DNA of 64,000 bases from Phocoena phocoena (lineage: Eukaryota > Chordata > Mammalia > Artiodactyla > Phocoenidae). The DNA lies in contig NC_089221.1 of the NCBI RefSeq assembly GCF_963924675.1, positions 5,391,851 through 5,455,850 on the forward strand, written 5' to 3'. Numbering within the stretch: the stretch's first letter is position 1; every line of letters begins with the position of its first letter. The notes under the pieces were generated by a model. The model was not told the DNA's origin, searched no databases, and was given only the letters and a program-made list of their open reading frames with translations. The position numbers and the translations under genes are program-made. Of this stretch, positions 55,451 through 64,000 are shown piece by piece.

Positions 55451-58400
55451 TATTTTTTTTTTGAATTGTCAAATATTTAATGCTAATTAAAGACCCAATG
55501 GTCTTACATTTTTATCACTATTTGATCATGAACAGCAAACATTGTTGGCCTACAACATACCATCTATCTATATACAAAAACACCGTAACATATTCTTAGG
55601 CTCTTAATTCTGAGTTTGAAAGTTAAGCTGAATTTCTATTGAATTTTAAGAAATGTTAACTGTAAAAGTGATTGAATTTTTTAAATGTATTGCTTGGTCT
55701 TTGAAGACCATTGACAGTGTGAATTTAATAAGCACACCGCTGGAAGCTTTAGGAGTTACATTCCTAATATTTATCTTGCCTGGACTTAAAATTACTGAAA
55801 GCTTTCCTTCATTGTCAAAGCTCAGAAGTATTGATTTCATGGCATACTGAACTGGAAATGTGCCATTAGAGGATTTGGAAACTGTTTATCACATATGAAG
55901 TAAAGACCATAATACCATAAGAGACTCCAGTTCAAGTTGGCAGGCAAAATATAATTTAGAATTAAAATGCTGTATTTAAAAAGAAAATAAATTTTCAATT
56001 TGGATAAATAAAAATAACTTCACTTTCAAAGCCTTGGCTCCACAAAGGATGGCATGCACGGTAAGAATCCTTACTTCACAGTGTCCCTCTGCTCTTTCTA
56101 GAGACTTGAAGCTGGTCAAGTAGTGAATAAGAATGAACATTTTCCTCAGTAAGATTCATAAGTCATAACTTATTTACTTCCCCCATTAAATACTGTTACA
56201 TTTACTTCAAATCATTTAAAAACTAGGTCTGTTCAAAGTGGAGGTTCTCCAAGTACAATGCAAATTTGTTTGACCAGAGAAAAGCAAACCTTACTAAGAA
56301 TATAATCTTTATTGACAACATTTTAACCCTCTTTTTTAAAATTTAATTTAAAAAGCTAGTCCAAAAATGGCCTTTTCCTGTAAAGATGCATCTCTTCCAA
56401 ATCACAGTGAAAGAGACGTAAGTAATTTTCTATGTTATTTTCTACCACATGCCTCAGAATTCCTCACGAAATCACTCTCGGACCCAGAAGAGCATTTGCA
56501 GAATGAGTTATGGGGATGACAGTGTATGAGCCTGTTGGACATGTATGCAACGAAACCAGGACGCTGATTGTTAACCTGTTAAAATTATTCAGACCTCAAA
56601 TGGTTGGTTATATGCTAATTATTTACATAGAACATGGATTCACCAACATAAAAAATAGGGAGCAGCTGCCAGGAGACTACTTTTAATGTGCAGAGGGTTA
56701 GCTATTCTTCCCACTTTCTGCAGGCAAATCCTCCTCTGATAGACATTTTATGCCTTCCTATGATAGAAATCTCTGGCATTTTCCCAAATGATTGTCTGAA
56801 CAGCAGGCTAGCAGCCATCATACACAGAGACGTCCACCTCAAGTGTTCCATTCACCCAGGCTGATCAGTGCCCAGGAGGCTGGGTTCCAAGGATTCGATA
56901 TGAGCACAGCGTGGCCTCCGCGGCTTACGTTTTATCTCCCCTGGACAGCACTATCCCAGGGCCCATCCATCGAGGTCCACCTGAAGACCTGGTAGAGAAC
57001 CTGGGGCATAGTCAGGACTCAAAACGCACTTGTTAAATGAAACAATGACTCCCACACTGCTTCTCACTCAGCAAGAAAACCAAGGTAGAGAAGCTCCATG
57101 CTTTAGGACGGGACAACCTTGGCCGAGGGTCCTGGATCCTGAAATTCCTGTGGGGAATTGGTGGCTTTCACACAGACAGTCTGGACAAGTGTGCCTGTCG
57201 CTGCCTCTGGCTGGAGGTCATTCAAGTGTATTGCCAAACACAGCTGGCCTGTGTATTTTTAGACCCATAATCGTCTTGGAATCCTGTATGCTTGGAAGCG
57301 AGTGAGTGGGTACACATGATTGATGGCTCTTGGGGGTGTCCCCTGGTGACCCCTCTTGCACAGAAGCAACTTCCAGGGCTCCCTAGGCCAGCTTGGGGCC
57401 CTCACGTCTGCCTCTTTGCTCTGTTATCTTGTTCTCAGAGCGCAGACTCAGCCTTGACTAGTGTCACTAAGGATGAGATTTGGGGTATCCTTGCGCTATG
57501 ATGAAGTCCAAGGTTGCCAAATAAGTCGCAACTTAACAGCCTGCAGCTCCAGCGTGATTCAGGGGCCCCTGGTTCCTCCAGCCTTCTGCTATGCCCCTGG
57601 GGAGGATCCGCTGTCTTTGTTTTGCCCATCGGAACATGTGTCTCCCACCCCAACTGGGACCAACTCCTAGCTGAGATTCAACGTTGGACCCCGGCGCTGT
57701 CCACCCATCCCAGGCAGGAGGCTGGTCTGCAGGGAAACTGTCCTGCTACTGCTGAGGCTGTAGCCTCTCCTCGGGAACCAGCATTCCAGCCTCTCTCAAA
57801 TGGCCAGGGCAGTCTTCCCTCATCGTTCAGGATCCCTGGGGAACCAGGTGCATCCAGGGGTCCAACCCACAGCTCTTCATTCAGCATGGAGAGGAGCTGG
57901 CCACCCTGCCCACAGACCTGCTGCCTTCTGAGCTGCCTCTCAGCATCTGCAGTCTCCTATAAGCAGCGTGCTTTCCCATACCTGGCCTCCCTCTGCCAAA
58001 ATCACTCTGCTGTGGCAGCCTTGGGGCTGGAGCCGGGGCCCAAGCTGGCCCAATCTTGTCCGCCCCTCTCCCCTGAGGGGCAGTTTCAGAGAGCCCCTCC
58101 TTCCTCCCGTCACCGTGCCCAGGTCTGGAAGGGGCAGGCTTCCCACACTGTCCTCGCTTGCCTAACTGGGCTTTCTTTCTACCCTTCAACTTTGTGGTTA
58201 AGCTTTGCCGCTGCACAAGGTGCAGGACAGCATGCGGGACTGGTTTAGCATGAAGGGGCTGAAGTCAAGCGGTATTGCAGAAGCTGTCATCTTTTACAAT
58301 TGCCGGCTGCCTTAATTGTTTTAACCCCAAGTGATTTTTCCCTCAGCCCCACCAGACAGTCCCTTTCCTTCACTGACTCAGAATCCCTCCAGCAACCCCC

Positions 58401-59069
58401 AGGACTCAGTGCCAAGCTTCTCCTCACTTGACCTGGCAGCAGCTGGTACTCTGCCTGGCAGGGACTTCTCTCTCTACCTTTTACCTGCTTCTCATCCAAA
58501 CCACCTGAGTCCCAGGCTCCTTCCTCCCATGACTGTGCAAGGCGTCAGTCATCTGCTATCTGCTACCCACTCAGTCTGCTGCTATTTATGGGAAAACAAT
58601 CCACTGGCTGTCTTGGCTAAATCTGAAATCCAACAAGGCAAAGAGCTTACTAATATACCTGCCCTCCTCAGAGGATGCTTCTCCAGGGCCAGGCTTCCAT
58701 TTCTGCTGCATCCAGGAGGGAATGTCTGCCCCGGGCTCCACAGCACAGCAGTTTGAATCACTCTGCCCACTGATTCCATTTCTAGAAACCTCTGTCTTAT
58801 TGGGTAGGACCCTCTTGATATTACATCTCAGTGAGAAGAGAAATGCCAAAGGGGATGGATACCCAATGGGTCAGCTCATGGAGAAGGCATCTCCAACAGG
58901 CTACCTCACCTTCCCCTGGTAAGCCCAGCATCAGGAACAGTGCCTGCAGATCAAGCCCACTTCTGATACATACTTACAACACATACTCTGAGATTTGCGG
59001 GTACTACTGGGGGTTGGAGACAAGACTTTCAGCTCTAAAAAACTCATTCAAATCAAGCTTCCACAAAAT
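55451..59069. other. Intergenic unique sequence, GC-richer from 56,800
   Basis: No young repeats were recognised across 3.6 kb, the longest such stretch in the intergenic part. The block 57,000-58,800 is GC-richer and carries a 244-codon open frame (57,514-58,248, plus) with no recognisable domain. It is treated as chance or a non-coding transcript unless shown otherwise. Confidence 0.5.
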
Positions 59070-60066
59070 TGAGAGTCGAATCTATAGTTTTATGTCAATA
59101 CCATAATTACTATAGTTTTGTAATATAGTTTAAAATCAGGGAGCATGATGCCTCCAACTTTGTTCTTTCTCAAGGCTTCTTTGGCTATTTGGGGTGCCAT
59201 ACAAATTTTAAGATTATTTGTCCAATTTCTCTGAAAATGCCATTGAAATTTTCATAAGGATTGCATTTATTTGTAGATTGCTTTGGGTAGTATGGACATT
59301 TTAATATTGATTCTTCCAATCCATGAGCACAAAATATCTTTCCATTTATTTGCGTTCTTCCTCAATTTCTTTCACTGATATTTTGTAGTTTTCAATATAC
59401 AGATCCTTCACCTCCTTGGTTAAATTTCTTCCTAGGTTTTTTATTCTTTTTGATGCAATTGTAAATGGGATTATTTTCTAAATTTCTCTTTCTGATAGCT
59501 TGTTAGTAGTGTATAGAAACACAACAGATTTTTGTGTATTGATTTTATATCCTGCAATTTTACTGAATTTGTTTATTAATTCTAACAGTTTTTTGACGGA
59601 GTCTTAGGGGTTTCCTATATTTATGTTATGTCATCTGCAAATAATGACAGTTTTACTTCTTCCTTTCCAATTTTGATTCCTTTTATTTCTTTTTCTTGCC
59701 TAATTGCTCTGGCTAGGACTTCCAATAATATGCTGAATAAAAGTGGTGAGAGTAGGATTTCTTGTCTTGTTCCTGACCTTAGAGGAAAAGATTGTCACCA
59801 CTGAGTATGATGTTAGCTGTAGGCTTGTCAAATATGGCTTTTATTATGTTGAGGTATGTTCCCTCTATACCTGCTTTGTCGAAAGTTTTTACCATAAAGG
59901 ATGTTTACTTTTGTCAAATGATTTCTCTGCATCTATTGAAATGATTGTATGATTTTTATCCTTCATTTTGTTTAATGTGGTATATCACATTGACTGACTT
60001 GAAGATATTGAGCCATCTTTGCATCTCTGGAATAAACCCCACTTGTTCATGGTGTATGATCCTTTT

Positions 60067-60390
60067 TTTTTTTTAATTTATTTATTTATTTATTTATTTT
60101 TGGCTGCATTGGGTCTTCATTGTTGCACGCTGGCTTTTCTCTAGTTGTGGTGAGCGAGGGCTACTCTTTGTTGTGGTGCTCCATCTTCTCATTGCAGTGG
60201 CTCCTCTTGTTGCAGAGCACGGGCTCTAGGTGCGTTGGGCTTCAGTAGTTGTGGCATGCAGGCTCAGTAGTTATGGTGCATGGGCTTAGTTGCTCTGTGG
60301 CATGTGGAATCTTCCCAGACCAGGATTTGAACCAGTGTCCCCTGCATTGGCAGGCGGATTCTTAACCGCTGCACCACCAAGGAAGCCCAC
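60067..60390 (-). mobile_element. CHR-1-type SINE inside L1
   Basis: This is a minus-strand copy with the perfect duplication GTATGATCCTTTT at 60,054-60,066 and 60,391-60,403. It interrupts the L1 ORF2 segment, so it is younger than it. Confidence 0.93.
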
Positions 60391-60664
60391 GTATGATCCT
60401 TTTAATGCATTGCTGAATCTGTTTTCTTAATATTTTGTTGAGAATTTTTCCATCTGTGTTTATCAGGGAAATTGTCGTGTAATTTTCTTTTCTTGTGGCA
60501 GCTTTGCCTGGTTTTGGTATCAGAGTAATTCTGGCCCCATAAATGAGTTTGAAAGATTACTTTCCTTTTCTGTTTTTCTAAAGAGTTTAGGAAGGATCGA
60601 TATTAATTCTTCTTTGAATGTTTGGTAGAATTCATCAGTGAAGTTGTCTGGTCCTGGACTTTTT

Positions 60665-61003
60665 ATTTTTCTTATAAATCTATTTATTTTATTTTTATTT
60701 ATTTTTGGCTGCATAGGGTCTTCGCTGCTGCGTGTGGGCTTTCTCTAGTTGCAGCGGGTGGGGGCTACTCTGCGTTGTGGTGCGAGGGCTTCTCATTGTG
60801 GTAGCTTCTCTTGTTGTGGAGCACAGACTCTAGGCATGTGGGCTTCAGTAGTTGTGGCTCATGGGCTCTAGAGCACAGGCTCAGTAGTTGTGGCGTATGG
60901 GTTTAGTTGCTCTGCAGCATGTTGGATCTTCCAGGACCAGGGCTCAAACCCGCATCCCCTGCACTGGCAGGCAGATTCTTAACCACTGCGCCACTAGGGA
61001 AGC
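60665..61003 (-). mobile_element. CHR-1-type SINE inside L1
   Basis: This is a second minus-strand copy in the same L1, 270 bp after the first. Flanking CCTGGACTTTT and CCTGGGCTTTT form a near-perfect duplication. Confidence 0.9.
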
Positions 61004-61063
61004 CCTGGGCTTTTGTTTCTTGGGAGGTTTTGATTACTGATTCAATTTCTTTTATGTGTAATT

Positions 61064-61478
61064 ATGACATATAGGACTGTAACACCCATCTTGAAAGATG
61101 CTCTCTCTGCTTTGAAGAAGCCAGCTGCCATGGTGGAATCTGCCCCATGGAGAGGTCCACATGACAAGGAGGTAAAAATGTCCTCCAGATGACTCACAGC
61201 AAGATGCTGAAGCCCTCAGTCCTACAACCACAGGAACTGAAGGCTGTCAGCAACCACACCAGCTTGGAAGCAGATTCTTTCCAATTAGAGTCTCTGATGG
61301 GATCCCAACCCAGTTGACATCTTGACTGCAGCTTGGTGAGACCCTGTGCAGAGGACCCTGCTTAGCTGTGCCCCCAAGTCCCAACCCTCAGAAACTCTGA
61401 GGTCATAAACATGTGTTTTTTTACACCTTAAAATTTGTGGTACAATTGTTATGCAGCACTAGGTAACTAATACAATTA
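61064..61478 (+). repeat. Old MaLR-like repeat
   Basis: GACTGTAACACCCATCTTG is followed by AACCCTCAGAAACTCTGAGG and by the stereotyped end TTATGCAGCACTAGGTAACT then AATACA. These fit an old LTR-derived mammalian repeat; the sub-family is not determined. Confidence 0.5.
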
Positions 61479-63844
61479 TAAAGAGTATGATGGTTTGCTA
61501 TTTTTATGAAAACCACAATGGACTGAGGATGGAAAACTTTTCAGAGCAGATAAGACAAATATACACATATCAGGACATCCTCTTAACCTCACAAAGAACC
61601 AGAACATTTTGTAAAACTGCCTTTTGTCTGTTTGTTCTAACCCCAGTGCTAACATCAGGTTTGGTCAAAATGTCCTTCCTGCTTTAAGTCATTTCAAAAC
61701 CCAACTTGTCAGAAGATAGTACATGGAACTGCTAAGTCAGTAAAATAGTCTTTCTGAACTTCTAGGACCTTGTCCACAGAATGATGGAATCTAATTAACA
61801 CTATCATTCAACTACGAACCAGTGTAAAAACTGCTGAAAGCAGTTTTTTTTTTTAATGACCTTCTCCACTTTTCCCTGAAGAAAATGGGGTTGGAAAATC
61901 ATATTTATATTGCCACTGACTAATGGAACTCAAAGGTAATATTTCAGAATGTTCATCTTCATTTATAAAATCCTCACCTTTGTCAAATACAATACGAATG
62001 GAATATTAGATTGTTACCTCATCAATTCCTGGGTCTCCTAAAGTAGTCAGTTTTTACATAAAATGAAGATATGTTTAAAGAAGCAGTATAAAAATCCCTC
62101 AGCATTTAGTGGTCTACCTAGACGTCTGTTGGCAGATGGACAGATGTTTGTATATAGGGAAGAACAGGAAGGATTAGATACTATGCTCCTGCTTTCAGGA
62201 AGGATGATGGGACTCTCTAGCCCACCAGAAATGAAGCAAGATGGATTCAACAGGACTGGAACATGGAGAGCTGATGGGGTGCTGGGGAGGGCTGCCTTAG
62301 CATTAGGCTGAGGACTAAGGGTTTGCATCATCCATGCAGCTAGTCCCCCGGTGAGCATTTGCGCTGCTCCAAATGGAAAAGGGGAGGTGGTATCTCTTGA
62401 AGACTGTATATATGAAGCCCTCTGGTCAAAGAGATCTGCCCTTTGCCAGGGTACCTCCCTCAGTTTGCATTTCCTCTAGGAAGATACTGGAAACCCACCT
62501 GCTTTGTATAGATTACACTGGAAGAGTGGGTTCTTCAGTATCTATGAATGAGTTGGTTGAGGAAGAATGAATGAATGAGATTGTTAAAACTCTATATCTT
62601 GGAGGGAATATTTGGAAAAGTTTTATGTAATACCCAGAGCGGAGTGAAAACCATGATAAATGTAGGGCCCCTGGGCTAAAGACAAAGCCCAAGGGTGTTA
62701 AAGACATCTCACTTCCCATCTTGCCTCATGGAGCGATGCTCGACAGAGCTTGGCCAGGATGAAGATGAGCAGCAACGAAGCTCACAGTCGAGCTCCACAG
62801 TCTGGGTGCATTTGGGAAGAGTCTGGCCTGGATTCCTGGAAACGCTGACTTAGACATTCCAGAGATCTGACAGTTCATTATTCCCCAAAGCTTAAGGAGG
62901 AAAACTCAAGCTGTGAGTAGGGGACCTCTAGGAACCATGGTGCCCACACAGTGACCATTGCAAGGACACATTGAGGATCTCAGACAGACAGCCACTGGGC
63001 TCTGTCACTCAGTCCCACTAAGAGGAGGTCCTTCTTTGGGGTGGCATGCTTCAGGGAAGACAGCTCCCATTGTCAATGTCAAACTAGAGACAGAAAGAGC
63101 TCAAGCGTCATGGTCAAGCTGGATGTTGAAACTTCTGGCAGTTGCATTCCTGTTTGTAGATGTTTGCTGTCCGGGCGGTTGTCTGTGTATTAATGCCGTC
63201 TTCCCATCAAGGTGACGAGGGAGCCACCACTCTTTGCTCTTTGCGTCTCTCACTGTGGCTGACAGGGTGGTCCTTAAGAGATAACGATAACGTCTTAATA
63301 AATATTGGCTCATGGAGAATTTGCTGGAGCAAGCACAGACACTAAATTTAAATTCTTCAGTTTGATAGAATTGAAAACAAGCCAATTCTCTCAATGAGGT
63401 GACAATTGCCTTTCTCTTTTTAAAACTCTAGCTTGCATGACCTAAAATACACAAGTGGGAGGCAATATTGTAGAACTATCTCAAGTTAATTAGTGTCTAG
63501 CTCTTTGCAAAGTATTCAACAATCTATATTGGTTGCTTCCGCACTTTGCACATCAGCAAGATTTGGTCTCAAAGGCTCCACATGGCTGAGAAAACTCCAT
63601 TCCCAGCTAGGATCCTCTGGAGAGGGCATCAATTATTCCCCATTGTTTTAACATTGATTGTACTGTCTAATTTGAAAGCATGTAAAAAAGAAAATGTTAC
63701 TTGGCATTAGTATCATTTCCCATCACTTTTGAAAGATGTGCTAAGGGAGTGTTTGGCCCAATCAGTCTAGAAAAGTATTTCTCCCATAATGACAAGCCAA
63801 TTATTTCTGCTTTGAATTACAAATATCTCCCTTAGGCCCATAGG
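61479..63844. other. Intergenic unique sequence
   Basis: This 2.4-kb stretch shows no recognisable gene or young repeat. Short open frames on both strands have no identifiable content. Confidence 0.5.
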
Positions 63845-64000
63845 GAAAAAACGAGTGAGAAGCATATGAAAAAATGCTCGATATCATATGTCAGTAGGGA
63901 ATTGCAAATTAAAACAAGATACTACTGCACACCTATTCAAATGGCCAAAGTCCAAAACACTGACATCACCAAATGCTGGTGAGGACATGGAGCAACAGGA
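63845..64000 (+). mobile_element. L1 ORF2 fragment running off the window
   Basis: GAGAAGCATATGAAAAAATG, AATTGCAAATTAAAACAAGA and AATGCTGGTGAGGACATGGA are L1 ORF2 3' coding motifs in order. The element continues past the last base. Confidence 0.8.

Larger units (their letters stand above)
59070..61060 (-). mobile_element. L1 ORF2 segment, antisense, interrupted by two SINEs
   Basis: The minus strand reads as L1 ORF2 reverse-transcriptase coding sequence (for example [19 protein letters not shown] at about 60,655-60,590), broken by stops and shifts. Two CHR-1 SINEs (60,067-60,390 and 60,665-61,003) split it. Neither L1 end is present intact. Confidence 0.9.

Noticed and set aside
60520..60714. 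Minus-strand frame resembling reverse transcriptase
   Set aside because: It is a broken L1 ORF2 fragment interrupted by SINEs, not an active or novel gene.

Overview
The window is nuclear DNA of a mammal, almost certainly a cetacean (whale, dolphin or porpoise). Two things point there. First, there are many copies of the tRNA-derived CHR SINEs of the cetacean/hippopotamus lineage: eight CHR-2-type copies of about 200 bp and seven CHR-1-type copies. Many still have near-perfect target-site duplications, so they are young. Second, the two genes present are single-copy mammalian genes in the order and orientation of human chromosome 5p15.

Layout. Positions 1-22,868 hold the 5' two-thirds of NSUN2 on the minus strand. 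Thirteen coding exons could be placed with GT-AG junctions and matching reading phase throughout. Together they give residues 1 to about 504 of a protein of roughly 770; the remaining 3' exons lie beyond position 1. Positions 23,477-48,101 hold the complete five-exon coding sequence of SRD5A1 on the plus strand (255 codons plus stop). The two start codons are 608 bp apart, head to head, inside a CpG island (about 22,500-23,760) that must act as a shared bidirectional promoter. From 48,102 to about 49,000 (perhaps to 49,550) is the SRD5A1 3' untranslated region. The rest, to 64,000, is intergenic sequence made of L1 LINE fragments, SINEs, LTR remnants and unique DNA in which no gene was recognised.

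The genes. NSUN2 is the tRNA/mRNA cytosine-5 RNA methyltransferase. Its AdoMet loop and both essential cysteines (C273 and C323 here, C271 and C321 in human) are encoded by exons in the window. SRD5A1 is the ER-membrane steroid 5-alpha-reductase type 1, with the conserved catalytic Glu/Tyr pair and NADPH-binding motifs intact. They are not known to share a pathway; the promoter is what they have in common.

Points of interest. A CHR-1 SINE sits 6 bp past the 5' splice site of NSUN2 exon 13. Inverted CHR-2 SINEs flank the NSUN2 exon that carries a catalytic cysteine. A close inverted CHR-2 pair lies in SRD5A1 intron 1, and one member carries a transduced unique trailer. There is also a perfect 18-bp hairpin in NSUN2 intron 7, a 28-bp minisatellite next to SRD5A1 exon 1, and upstream and overlapping reading frames around both start codons. 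I found no prokaryotic, CRISPR or defence-type system and no convincing new protein-coding gene.
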